This document shows positions 36,371 to 49,700 of a DNA stretch of 64,000 nucleotides, one piece after another. The first letter of the stretch is position 1. Each line of letters starts with the position of its first letter. The notes beneath the pieces were generated by a model, which saw nothing but the letters and a program-made list of their open reading frames with translations, did no database searches and was not told the DNA's origin. Origin of the DNA: Hydractinia symbiolongicarpus (Eukaryota; Cnidaria; Hydrozoa; Anthoathecata; Hydractiniidae); contig NC_079883.1 of assembly GCF_029227915.1 (NCBI RefSeq), forward strand, positions 620,001-684,000. Reading direction: 5' to 3'. The position numbers were made by a program, and so were the translations under genes.

Positions 36371-39300
36371 ACACTTGTAGTTTTCAAAAATGTTTTCATT
36401 TTTGATGAGACGCTGAATAAAAGATGTTTAATCGCCGGCAAACGAAAACCCGCGATTTCCCGTAAATCCCGGACTCGGCCCGTATAGTCAAAAGTATACA
36501 AAGAAAGTACCCAGGGAGTAAACTCATTTCCCGAACGATTTTTTAAATTATTTTCTCACCACGAAAACGCAAGAGACTTGTAGTTTTCAAAAATGTTTTC
36601 ATTTTTGATGAGACGCTGAATAAAAGAAGTTTAATCGCCGGCAAACGAAAACCCGCGATTTCCTGTAAATTCCGGGCTTGGCCCGTATAGTCGAATGTAT
36701 ACAAAGAAAGTACCCTGTGAGTAAACTCATTTCCCGAACGATTTTTTAAATTATTTTTTCACCACTAAAACGCAAGAGACTTGTAGTTTTCAAAAATGCT
36801 TTCATTTTTGATGAGACGCTGAATAAAAGAAGTTTAATCGCCGGCAAACGAAAACCCGGGATTTCCCGTAAATCCCGGACTCGGCCCGTATAGTCAAAAG
36901 TATACAAAGAAAATACCCAGGTAGTAAACTCATTTCCAGAACGATTTTTTAAATTATTTTCTCACCACTAAAACGCATGAGACTTGTAGTTTTCAAAAAT
37001 GTTTTCATTTTTGATGAGACGCTGAATAAAAGAAGTTTAATCGCCGGCAAACGAAAACCCGCAATTTCCCGTAAATCCCGTGCTTGGCTCGTATAGTCGA
37101 GTATATACAAAGAAAGTACCCTGTGAGTAAAGTCCTTTCCAGAACGATTTTTTATATTGTCTTTTCACCACTAAAACGCATGAGACTTGTAGTTTTCAAA
37201 AATGTTTTCATTTTTGATGAGACGCGAAATAAAAGAAGTTTAATCGCCGGCAAACGAAAACCCGCGATTTCCCGTAAATCCCGGGCTTGGCCCGTATATT
37301 CGAATGTATACAAAAAAAGTACCCTGTGAGTAAACTCATTTCCCGAACGATTTTTTAAATTATTTTTTCACAACTAAAACGCATGAGACTTGTAGTTTTC
37401 AAAAATGTTTTCATTTTTGATGAGACGCTAAATGAAAGAAGTTTAATCGCCGGCAAACGAAAACCCGCGATTTCCCGTAAATCCCGTGCTTGGCCCGTAT
37501 AGTCGAGTATATACAAAGAAAGTACCCTGTGAGTAAACTCATTTCCAGAACGATTTTTTAAATTATCTTTTCACCACTAAAACGCATGAGACTTGTAGTC
37601 TTCAAAAATATTTTCATTTTTGATGAGACGCGGAATAAAAGAAGTTTAATCGCCGGCAAACGAAAACCCGCGATTTCCCGTAAATCCCGGTCTCGGCCCG
37701 TATAGTCAAAAGTATACAAAGAAAATACCCAGGGAGTAAACTCATTTCCCGAACGATTTTTTAAATTATTTTTTCACCACTAAAACGTATGAGACTCGTA
37801 GTTTTCAAAAATGTTTTCATTTTTGATGAGACGCTGAATAAAAGAAGTTTAATCGCCGGCAAACGAAAACCCCCGATTTCCCGTAAATCCCGGACTCGGC
37901 CCGTATAGTCAAAAGTATACAAAGAAAGTACCCTGCGAGTAAACTCATTTCCAGAACGATTTTTTAAATTATATTTTCACCACTAAAACGCAAGAGACTT
38001 GTAGTTTTCAAAAATGTTTTCATTTTTGATGAGACGCTGAATAAAAGAAGTTTAATCGCCGGCAAACGAAAACCCGGGATTTCCCGTAAATCCCGGACTC
38101 GGCCCGTATAGTCAAAAGTATACAAAGAAAATACCCAGGTAGTAAACTCATTTCCAGAACGATTTTTTAAATTATTTTCTCACCACTAAAACGCATGAGA
38201 CTTGTAGTTTTCAAAAATGTTTTCATTTTTGATGAGACGCTGAATGAAAGAAGTTTAATCGCCGGCGAACGAAAACCCGCAATTTCCCGTAAATCCCGTG
38301 CTTGGCTCGTATAGTCGAGTATATACAAAGAAAGTACCCTGTGAGTAAAGTCCTTTCCAGAACGATTTTTTATATTGTCTTTTCACCACTAAAACGCATG
38401 AGACTTGTAGTTTTCAAAAATGTTTTCATTTTTGATGAGACGCGAAATAAAAGAAGTTTAATCGCCGGCAAACGAAAACCCGCGATTTCCCGTAAATCCC
38501 GGGCTTGGTCCGTATATTCGAATGTATACAAAAAAAGTACCCTGTGAGTAAACTCATTTCCCGAACGATTTTTTAAATTATTTTTTCACCACTAAAACGC
38601 ATGAGACTTGTAGTTTTCAAAAATGTTTTTATTTTTGATGAGACGCTGAATGAAAGAAGTTTAATCGCCGGCAAACGAAAACCCGCGATTTCCCGTAAAT
38701 CCCGTGCTTGGCCTGTATAGTCGAGTATATATAAAGAAAGTACCCTGTGAGTAAACTCATTTCCAGAACGATTTTTTAAATTATCTTTTCACCACTAAAA
38801 CGCATGAGACTTGTAGTCTTCAAAAATGTTTTCATTTTTGATGAGACGCGGAATAAAAGAAGTTTAATCGCCGGCAAACGAAAACCCGCGATTTCCCGTA
38901 AATCACGGTCTCGGCCCGTATAGTCAAAAGTATACAAAGAAAATACCCAGGGAGTAAACTCATTTCCCGAACGATTTTTTAAATTATTTTTTCACCACTA
39001 AAACGTATGAGACTCGTAGTTTTCAAAAATGTTTTCATTTTTGATGAGACGCTGAATAAAAGAAGTTTAATCGCCGGCAAACGAAAACCCCCGATTTCCC
39101 GTAAATCCCGGACTCGGCCCGTATAGTCAAAAGTATACAAAGAAAGTACCCTGCGAGTAAACTCATTTCAAGAACGATTTTTTAAATTATCTTTTCACCA
39201 CTAAAACGCACGAGACTTGTAGTTTTCAAAAATGTTTTCATTTTTGATGAGACGCTGAATAAAAGAAGTTTAATCGCCGGCAAACGAAAACCCGCGAATT

Positions 39301-40955
39301 CCCGTAAATCCCGGACTCGGCCCGTATAGTGAAAAGTATACAAAGAAAATACCCAGGGAGTAAACTCATTTCCAGAATGATTTTTTAAATTATCTTTTCA
39401 CCACTAAAACGCATGAGACTTGTAGTTTTCAAAAATGTTTTCACTTTTGATGAGACGCAGAATAAAAGATGTTTAATCGCCGGCAAACGAAAACCCGCGA
39501 TTTCCCGTAAATCCCGGACTCGGCCCGTATAGTCAAAAGTATACAAAGAAAGTACCCAGGGAATAAACTCATTTCCCGAACGATTTTTTAAATTATTTTT
39601 TTACCACTAAAACGCAAGAGACTTGTAGTTTTCAAAAATGTTTTCACTTTTGATGAGACGCTGAATAAAAGAAGTTTAATCGCCAGCAAACGAAAACCCG
39701 CGATTTCCTGTAAATCTCGGGCTTGGCCCGTATAGTCGAATGTATACAAAGAAAGTACCCTGAGAGTAAACTCATTTCCCGAACGATTTTTAAATTATCT
39801 TTTCACCACTAAAACGCATGAGACTTGTAGTTTTCAAAAATGCTTTCATTTTTGATGAGACGCTGAATAAAAGAAGTTTAATCGCCGGCAAACGAAAACC
39901 CGCGAATTCCCGTAAATCCCGGACTCGGCCCGTATAGTCAAAAGTATACAAAGAAAATACACAGGGAGTAAACTCATTTCCCGAACGAGTTTTTAAATTA
40001 TTTTTTCACCACTAAAACGCATGAGACTTGTAGTTTTCAAAAATGTTTTCATTTTTGATGAGACGCGAAATAAAAGAAGTTTAATCGCCGGCAAACGAAA
40101 ACCCGCGATTTCCCGTAAATCCCGGACTCGGCCCGTATAGTCGAGTATATACAAAGAAAGTACCCTGCGAGTAAACTCATTTCCAGAACCATTTTTTAAG
40201 TTATCTTTTCACCACTAAAACGCATGAGACTTGTAGTTTTCAAAAATGTTTTCATTTTTGATGAGACGCGGAATAAAAGAAGTTTAATCGCCGGCAAACG
40301 AAAACCCGCGAAATCCCGTAAATCCCGGACTCGGCCCGTATAGTCAAATGTATACAAAGAAAATACCCAGGGAGTAAACTCATTTCCAGAACGATTTTTT
40401 AAATTATCTTTTCACCACTAAAACGCATGAGACTTGTAGTTTTCAAAAATGTTTTCATTTTTGATGAGACGCCGAATAAAAGATGTTTAATTGCCGGCAA
40501 ACGAAAACCCGCGATTTCCCGGAAATCCCGGATTCGGCCCGTATAGTCAAAAGTATACAAATAAAGTACCCATGGAGTAAACTCATTTCCCGAACGATTT
40601 TTTAAATTATCTTTTCACCACTAAAACGCATGGGACTTGTAGTCTTCAAAAATGTTTTCATTTTTGATGACACGCTGAATAGAAGAAGTTTAATCGCCGG
40701 CAAACGAAAACCCGCGATTTCCCGTAAATCCCGTGCTTGGCCCGTATAGTCGAAGGTATACAAAGAAAGTACCCTGTGAGTAAACTCATTTCCCGAACGA
40801 TTTTTTAAATTATTTTTTCACCACTAAAACGCATGAGACTTGTAGTTTTCAAAAATGTTTTCATTTTTGATGAGACGCGGAATAAAAGAAGTTTAATCGC
40901 CGGCAAACGAAAACCTGCTATTTTCCGTAAATCCCGTGCTTGGCCCGTATAGTCA
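36370..40955. repeat. Large segmental repeat, copy 1 (partner at 46720)
   Basis: About 22 monomers that recur at 46720-51508. The offset is 10350 from 36391/46741 through AATCACGGTC (38901/49251), AGTGAAAAG (39329/49679) and CCCTGAGAG (39758/50108). It becomes 10553 after about 40000, because this copy lacks one monomer (the TTTTTAATGAGACGCTTAAT unit) present in the partner. Homology ends near 40955, where this copy reads AGTCAAAAG and the partner AGTCGAGT. It contains two TTGGCTCG units 1218 bases (6-mer) apart, at 37084 and 38302. Confidence 0.9.
38925..40953. repeat. 2-kb tandem family, copy 1
   Basis: About ten monomers starting at the CGTATGAGACTCG unit and ending at CTGCTATTTTCC. Ordered markers are CCCCCGATTT, CTGCGAG with TTTCAAGAACG, AGTGAAAAG (39329), CACTTTTGATGAGACGCAG, AGGGAATAAACTC, CGCCAGCAAACG, CCCTGAGAG, AACCATTTTTTAAG, CCGAATAAAAGATG, ACCCATGGAG and GACACGCTG with CGAAGG. 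It is nested inside the large segmental repeat. Confidence 0.87.
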
Positions 40956-43190
40956 AAAGTATACAAAGAAAATACCCAGGGAGTAAACTCATTTCCCGAA
41001 CGATTTTTTAAATTATTTTTTCACCACTAAAACGTATGAGACTCGTAGTTTTCAAAAATGTTTTCATTTTTGATGAGACGCTGAATAAAAGAAGTTTAAT
41101 CGCCGGCAAACGAAAACCCCCGATTTCCCGTAAATCCCGGACTCGGCCCGTATAGTCAAAAGTATACAAAGAAAGTACCCTGCGAGTAAACTCATTTCAA
41201 GAACGATTTTTTAAATTATCTTTTCACCACTAAAACGCACGAGACTTGTAGTTTTCAAAAATGTTTTCATTTTTGATGAGACGCTGAATAAAGGAAGTTT
41301 AATCGCCGGCAAACGAAAACCCGCGAATTCCCGTAAATCCCGGACTCGGCCCGTATAGTGAAAAGTATACAAAGAAAATACCCAGGGAGTAAACTCATTT
41401 CCAGAATGATTTTTTAAATTATCTTTTCACCACTAAAACGCATGAGACTTGTAGTTTTCAAAAATGTTTTCACTTTTGATGAGACGCAGAATAAAAGATG
41501 TTTAATCGCCGGCAAACGAAAACCCGCGATTTCCCGTAAATCCCGGACTCGGCCCGTATAGTCAAAAGTATACAAAGAAAGTACCCAGGGAATAAACTCA
41601 TTTCCCGAACGATTTTTTAAATTATTTTTTTACCACTAAAACGCAAGAGACTTGTAGTTTTCAAAAATGTTTTCACTTTTGATGAGACGCTGAATAAAAG
41701 AAGTTTAATCGCCAGCAAACGAAAACCCGCGATTTCCTGTAAATCCCGGGCTTGGCCCGTATAGTCGAATGTATACAAAGAAAGTACCCTGAGAGTAAAC
41801 TCATTTCCCGAACGATTTTTAAATTATCTTTTCACCACTAAAACGCATGAGACTTGTAGTTTTCAAAAATGCTTTCATTTTTGATGAGACGCTGAATAAA
41901 AGAAGTTTAATCGCCGGCAAACGAAAACCCGCGAATTCCCGTAAATCCCGGACTCGGCCCGTATAGTCAAAAGTATACAAAGAAAATACACAGGGAGTAA
42001 ACTCATTTCCCGAACGATTTTTTAAATTATTTTTTCACCACTAAAACGCATGAGACTTGTAGTTTTCAAAAATGTTTTCATTTTTAATGAGACGCTTAAT
42101 AAAAGAAGTTTAATCGCCGGCAAACAAAAACCCGCGATTTCCCGTAAATCCCGGGCTTGGCCCGTATAGTCGAATGTATACAAAGAAAGTACCCTGTGAG
42201 TAAACTCATTTCTCGAACGATTTTTTAAATTATTTTTTCACCACTAAAACGCATGAGACTTGTAGTTTTCAAATATGTTTTCATTTTTGATGAGACGCGA
42301 AATAAAAGAAGTTTAATCGCCGGCAAACGAAAACCCGCGATTTCCCGTAAATCCCGGACTCGGCCCGTATAGTCGAGTATATACAAAGAAAGTACCCTGC
42401 GAGTAAACTCATTTCCAGAACCATTTTTTAAGTTATCTTTTCACCACTAAAACGCATGAGACTTGTAGTTTTCAAAAATGTTTTCATTTTTGATGAGACG
42501 CGGAATAAAAGAAGTTTAATCGCCGGCAAACGAAAACCCGCGAAATCCCGTAAATCCCGGACTCGGCCCGTATAGTCAAATGTATACAAAGAAAATACCC
42601 AGGGAGTAAACTCATTTCCAGAACGATTTTTTAAATTATCTTTTCACCACTAAAACGCATGAGACTTGTAGTTTTCAAAAATGTTTTCATTTTTGATGAG
42701 ACGCCGAATAAAAGATGTTTAATTGCCGGCAAACGAAAACCCGCGATTTCCCGGAAATCCCGGATTCGGCCCGTATAGTCAAAAGTATACAAATAAAGTA
42801 CCCATGGAGTAAACTCATTTCCCGAACGATTTTTTAAATTATCTTTTCACCACTAAAACGCATGGGACCTGTAGTCTTCAAAAATGTTTTCATTTTTGAT
42901 GACACGCTGAATAGAAGAAGTTTAATCGCCGGCAAACGAAAACCCGCGATTTCCCGTAAATCCCGTGCTTGGCCCGTATAGTCGAAGGTATACAAAGAAA
43001 GTACCCTGTGAGTAAACTCATTTCCCGAACGATTTTTTAAATTATTTTTTCACCACTAAAACGCATGAGACTTGTAGTTTTCAAAAATGTTTTCATTTTT
43101 GATGAGACGCGGAATAAAAGAAGTTTAATCGCCGGCCAACAAAAACCTGCTATTTTCCGTAAATCCCGTGCTTGGCCCGTATAGACGAGT
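40954..43190. repeat. 2-kb tandem family, copy 2
   Basis: Follows copy 1 directly at an offset of 2029 (ten monomers minus one): AGTGAAAAG at 39329 and 41358. It has the TTTTTAATGAGACGCTTAAT and AAATATG units (about 42080-42300), one monomer more than copy 1. It ends with the GCCGGCCAACAAAAACC variant at about 43133. The tandem junction is at about 40946-40955, where a CTGCTATTTTCC unit is spliced to AGTCAAAAG. Confidence 0.87.
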
Positions 43191-43794
43191 ATATACAAAG
43201 AAAGTATCCTGTGAGTAAACTCATTTCCAGAACGATTTTTTAAATTATCTTTTCACCACTAAAACGCATGAGACTTGCAATTTTCAAAAATTTTTTCATT
43301 TTTGATGAAACGCTGAATAAAAGAAGTTTAATCGCCGGCAAACGAAAACCCGCGATTTCCCGTAAATCCCGTGCTTGGCCCGTATAATCGAGTATATACA
43401 AAGAAAGTATTCTGTGAGTAAACTCATTTCCAGAACGATTTTTTAAATTATCTTTTCACCACTAAAACGCATGAGACTTGCAGTTTTCAAAAATGTTTTC
43501 ATTTTTGATGAGACGCTGAATAAAAGATGTTTAATCGCCGGCAAACGAAAACCTGCTATTTTCCGTAAATCCCGTGCTTGGCCCGTATAGTCGAGTATAT
43601 ACAAAGAAAGTATCCTGTGAGTAAACTCATTTCCAGAACGATTTTTTAAATTATCTTTTCACCACTAAAACGCATGAGACTTGTAGTCTTCAAAAATGTT
43701 TTCATTTTTGATGAGACGCGGAATAAAAGAAGTTTAATCGCCGGCAAACGAAAACCCGCGATTTCCCGTAAATCACGGTCTCGGCCCGTATAGT
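43190..43794. repeat. Three-monomer spacer with the first GCAATTTTC units
   Basis: Class B monomers between copies 2 and 3 of the 2-kb family. The first carries CTTGCAATTTTC with AAAATTTTTTCAT and GATGAAACGC. I did not find this variant upstream of about 43.2 kb, and it recurs at least twelve times to the right. GTATTCTGTGAG follows in the next unit. Confidence 0.8.
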
Positions 43795-46720
43795 CAAAAG
43801 TATACAAAGAAAATACCCAGGGAGTAAACTCATTTCCCGAACGATTTTTTAAATTATTTTTTCACCACTAAAACGTATGAGACGCGTAGTTTTCAAAAAT
43901 GTTTTCATTTTTGATGAGACGCTGAATAAAAGAAGTTTAATCGCCGGCAAACGAAAACCCCCGATTTCCCGTAAATCCCGGACTCGGCCCGTATAGTCAA
44001 AAGTATACAAAGAAAGTACCCTGCGAGTAAACTCATTTCAAGAACGATTTTTTAAATTATCTTTTCACCACTAAAACGCACGAGACTTGTAGTTTTCAAA
44101 AATGTTTTCATTTTTGATGAGACGCTGAATAAAAGAAGTTTAATCGCCGGCAAACGAAAACCCGCGAATTCCCGTAAATCCCGGACTCGGCCCGTATAGT
44201 GAAAAGTATACAAAGAAAATACCCAGGGAGTAAACTCATTTCCAGAATGATTTTTTAAATTATCTTTTCACCACTAAAACGCATGAGACTTGTAGTTTTC
44301 AAAAATGTTTTCACTTTTGATGAGACGCAGAATAAAAGATGTTTAATCGCCGGCAAACGAAAACCCGCGATTTCCCGTAAATCCCGGACTCGGCCCGTAT
44401 AGTCAAAAGTATACAAAGAAAGTACCCAGGGAATAAACTCATTTCCCGAACGATTTTTTAAATTATTTTTTTACCACTAAAACGCAAGAGACTTGTAGTT
44501 TTCAAAAATGTTTTCACTTTTGATGAGACGCTGAATAAAAGAAGTTTAATCGCCAGCAAACGAAAACCCGCGATTTCCTGTAAATCCCGGGCTTGGCCCG
44601 TATAGTCGAATGTATACAAAGAAAGTACCCTGAGAGTAAACTCATTTCCCGAACGATTTTTAAATTATCTTTTCACCACTAAAACGCATGAGACTTGTAG
44701 TTTTCAAAAATGCTTTCATTTTTGATGAGACGCTGAATAAAAGAAGTTTAATCGCCGGCAAACGAAAACCCGCGAATTCCCGTAAATCCCGGACTCGGCC
44801 CGTATAGTCAAAAGTATACAAAGAAAATACACAGGGAGTAAACTCATTTCCCGAACGATTTTTTAAATTATTTTTTCACCACTAAAACGCATGAGACTTG
44901 TAGTTTTCAAAAATGTTTTCATTTTTAATGAGACGCTTAATAAAAGAAGTTTAATCGCCGGCAAACAAAAACCCGCGATTTCCCGTAAATCCCGGGCTTG
45001 GCCCGTATAGTCGAATGTATACAAAGAAAGTACCCTGTGAGTAAACTCATTTCTCGAACGATTTTTTAAATTATTTTTTCACCACTAAAACGCATGAGAC
45101 TTGTAGTTTTCAAATATGTTTTCATTTTTGATGAGACGCAAAATAAAAGAAGTTTAATCGCCGGCAAACGAAAACCCGCGATTTCCCGTAAATCCCGGAC
45201 TCGGCCCGTATAGTCGAGTATATACAAAGAAAGTACCCTGCGAGTAAACTCATTTCCAGAACCATTTTTTAAGTTATCTTTTCACCACTAAAACGCATGA
45301 GACTTGTAGTTTTCAAAAATGTTTTCATTTTTGATGAAACGCGGAATAAAAGAAGTTTAATCGCCGGCAAACGAAAACCCGCGAAATCCCGTAAATCCCG
45401 GACTCGGCCCGTATAGTCAAATGTATACAAAGAAAATACCCTGGGAGTAAACTCATTTCCAGAACCATTTTTTAAGTTATCTTTTCACCACTAAAACGCA
45501 TGAGACTTGTAGTTTTCAAAAATGTTTTCATTTTTGATGAGACGCGGAATAAAAGAAGTTTAATCGCCGGCAAACGAAAACCCGCGAAATCCCGTAAATC
45601 CCGGACTCGGCCCGTATAGTCAAATGTATACAAAGAAAATACCCAGGGAGTAAACTCATTTCCAGAACGATTTTTTAAATTATCTTTTCACCACTAAAAC
45701 GCATGGGACTTGTAGTCTTCAAAAATGTTTTCATTTTTGATGACACGCTGAATAGAAGAAGTTTAATCGCCGGCAAACGAAAACCCGCGATTTCCCGTAA
45801 ATCCCGTGCTTGGCCCGTATAGTCGAAGGTATACAAAGAAAGTACCCTGTGAGTAAACTCATTTCCCGAACGATTTTTTAAATTATTTTTTCACCACTAA
45901 AACGCATGAGATTTGTAGTTTTCAAAAATGTTTTCATTTTTGATGAGACGCGGAATAAAAGAAGTTTAATCGCCGGCAAACGAAAACCTGCTATTTTCCG
46001 TAAATCCCGTGCTTGGCCCGTATAGTCGAGTATATAAAAAGAAAGTATCCTGTGAGTAAACTCATTTCCAGAACGATTTTTTAAATTATCTTTTCACCAC
46101 TAAAACGCATGAGACTTGCAATTTTCAAAAATTTTTTCATTTTTGATGAAACGCTGAATAAAAGAAGTTTAATCGCCGGCAAACGAAAACCCGCGATTTC
46201 CCGTAAATCCCGTGCTTGGCCCGTATAATCGAGTATATACAAAGAAAGTATTCTGTGAGTAAACTCATTTCCAGAACGATTTTTTAAATTATCTTTTCAC
46301 CACTAAAACGCATGAGACTTGCAGTTTTCAAAAATGTTTTCATTTTTGATGAGACGCTGAATAAAAGATGTTTAATCGCCGGCAAACGAAAACCTGCTAT
46401 TTTCCGTAAATCCCGTGCTTGGCCCGTATAGTCGAGTATATACAAAGAAAGTATCCTGTGAGTAAACTCATTTCCAGAACGATTTTTTAAATTATCTTTT
46501 CACCACTAAAACGCATGAGACTTGCAATTTTCAAAAATTTTTTCATTTTTGATGAAACGCTGAATAAAAGAAGTTTAATCGCCGGCAAACGAAAACCCGC
46601 GATTTCCCGTAAATCCCGTGCTTGGCCCGTATAGTCAAAAGTATACAAAGAAAGTACCCAGGGAATAAACTCATTTCCCGAACGATTTTTTAAATTATTT
46701 TTTTACCACTAAAACGCAAG
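43795..46720. repeat. 2-kb tandem family, copy 3, with GCAATTTTC tail
   Basis: AGTGAAAAG at 44199 is 2841 bases (14 monomers minus one) from copy 2. The order matches copies 1 and 2 to about 45250. The AACCATTTTTTAAG monomer is then duplicated (about 45262 and 45465), and the CCGAATAAAAGATG/ACCCATGGAG unit is missing. From about 46070 the block continues with GCAATTTTC and GTATTCTG units and ends in an AGGGAATAAAC unit spliced to the next large block near 46650-46720. Confidence 0.82.
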
Positions 46721-49700
46721 AGACTTGTAGTTTTCAAAAATGTTTTCATTTTTGATGAGACGCTGAATAAAAGATGTTTAATCGCCGGCAAACGAAAACC
46801 CGCGATTTCCCGTAAATCCCGGACTCGGCCCGTATAGTCAAAAGTATACAAAGAAAGTACCCAGGGAGTAAACTCATTTCCCGAACGATTTTTTAAATTA
46901 TTTTCTCACCACGAAAACGCAAGAGACTTGTAGTTTTCAAAAATGTTTTCATTTTTGATGAGACGCTGAATAAAAGAAGTTTAATCGCCGGCAAACGAAA
47001 ACCCGCGATTTCCTGTAAATTCCGGGCTTGGCCCGTATAGTCGAATGTATACAAAGAAAGTACCCTGTGAGTAAACTCATTTCCCGAACGATTTTTTAAA
47101 TTATTTTTTCACCACTAAAACGCAAGAGACTTGTAGTTTTCAAAAATGCTTTCATTTTTGATGAGACGCTGAATAAAAGAAGTTTAATCGCCGGCAAACG
47201 AAAACCCGGGATTTCCCGTAAATCCCGGACTCGGCCCGTATAGTCAAAAGTATACAAAGAAAATACCCAGGTAGTAAACTCATTTCCAGAACGATTTTTT
47301 AAATTATTTTCTCACCACTAAAACGCATGAGACTTGTAGTTTTCAAAAATGTTTTCATTTTTGATGAGACGCTGAATAAAAGAAGTTTAATCGCCGGCAA
47401 ACGAAAACCCGCAATTTCCCGTAAATCCCGTGCTTGGCTCGTATAGTCGAGTATATACAAAGAAAGTACCCTGTGAGTAAAGTCCTTTCCAGAACGATTT
47501 TTTATATTGTCTTTTCACCACTAAAACGCATGAGACTTGTAGTTTTCAAAAATGTTTTCATTTTTGATGAGACGCGAAATAAAAGAAGTTTAATCGCCGG
47601 CAAACGAAAACCCGCGATTTCCCGTAAATCCCGGGCTTGGCCCGTATATTCGAATGTATACAAAAAAAGTACCCTGTGAGTAAACTCATTTCCCGAACGA
47701 TTTTTTAAATTATTTTTTCACCACTAAAACGCATGAGACTTGTAGTTTTCAAAAATGTTTTCATTTTTGATGAGACGCTAAATGAAAGAAGTTTAATCGC
47801 CGGCAAACGAAAACCCGCGATTTCCCGTAAATCCCGTGCTTGGCCCGTATAGTCGAGTATATACAAAGAAAGTACCCTGTGAGTAAACTCATTTCCAGAA
47901 CGATTTTTTAAATTATCTTTTCACCACTAAAACGCATGAGACTTGTAGTCTTCAAAAATGTTTTCATTTTTGATGAGACGCGGAATAAAAGAAGTTTAAT
48001 CGCCGGCAAACGAAAACCCGCGATTTCCCGTAAATCCCGGTCTCGGCCCGTATAGTCAAAAGTATACAAAGAAAATACCCAGGGAGTAAACTCATTTCCC
48101 GAACGATTTTTTAAATTATTTTTTCACCACTAAAACGTATGAGACTCGTAGTTTTCAAAAATGTTTTCATTTTTGATGAGACGCTGAATAAAAGAAGTTT
48201 AATCGCCGGCAAACGAAAACCCCCGATTTCCCGTAAATCCCGGACTCGGCCCGTATAGTCAAAAGTATACAAAGAAAGTACCCTGCGAGTAAACTCATTT
48301 CCAGAACGATTTTTTAAATTATTTTTTCACCACTAAAACGCAAGAGACTTGTAGTTTTCAAAAATGTTTTCATTTTTGATGAGACGCTGAATAAAAGAAG
48401 TTTAATCGCCGGCAAACGAAAACCCGGGATTTCCCGTAAATCCCGGACTCGGCCCGTATAGTCAAAAGTATACAAAGAAAATACCCAGGTAGTAAACTCA
48501 TTTCCAGAACGATTTTTTAAATTATTTTCTCACCACTAAAACGCATGAGACTTGTAGTTTTCAAAAATGTTTTCATTTTTGATGAGACGCTGAATAAAAG
48601 AAGTTTAATCGCCGGCAAACGAAAACCCGCAATTTCCCGTAAATCCCGTGCTTGGCTCGTATAGTCGAGTATATACAAAGAAAGTACCCTGTGAGTAAAG
48701 TCCTTTCCAGAACGATTTTTTATATTGTCTTTTCACCACTAAAACGCATGAGACTTGTAGTTTTCAAAAATGTTTTCATTTTTGATGAGACGCGAAATAA
48801 AAGAAGTTTAATCGCCGGCAAACGAAAACCCGCGATTTCCCGTAAATCCCGGGCTTGGTCCGTATATTCGAATGTATACAAAAAAAGTACCCTGTGAGTA
48901 AACTCATTTCCCGAACGATTTTTTAAATTATTTTTTCACCACTAAAACGCATGAGACTTGTAGTTTTCAAAAATGTTTTTATTTTTGATGAGACGCTGAA
49001 TGAAAGAAGTTTAATCGCCGGCAAACGAAAACCCGCGATTTCCCGTAAATCCCGTGCTTGGCCTGTATAGTCGAGTATATACAAAGAAAGTACCCTGTGA
49101 GTAAACTCATTTCCAGAACGATTTTTTAAATTATCTTTTCACCACTAAAACGCATGAGACTTGTAGTCTTCAAAAATGTTTTCATTTTTGATGAGACGCG
49201 GAATAAAAGAAGTTTAATCGCCGGCAAACGAAAACCCGCGATTTCCCGTAAATCACGGTCTCGGCCCGTATAGTCAAAAGTATACAAAGAAAATACCCAG
49301 GGAGTAAACTCATTTCCCGAACGATTTTTTAAATTATTTTTTCACCACTAAAACGTATGAGACTCGTAGTTTTCAAAAATGTTTTCATTTTTGATGAGAC
49401 GCTGAATAAAAGAAGTTTAATCGCCGGCAAACGAAAACCCCCGATTTCCCGTAAATCCCGGACTCGGCCCGTATAGTCAAAAGTATACAAAGAAAGTACC
49501 CTGCGAGTAAACTCATTTCAAGAACGATTTTTTAAATTATCTTTTCACCACTAAAACGCACGAGACTTGTAGTTTTCAAAAATGTTTTCATTTTTGATGA
49601 GACGCTGAATAAAAGAAGTTTAATCGCCGGCAAACGAAAACCCGCGAATTCCCGTAAATCCCGGACTCGGCCCGTATAGTGAAAAGTATACAAAGAAAAT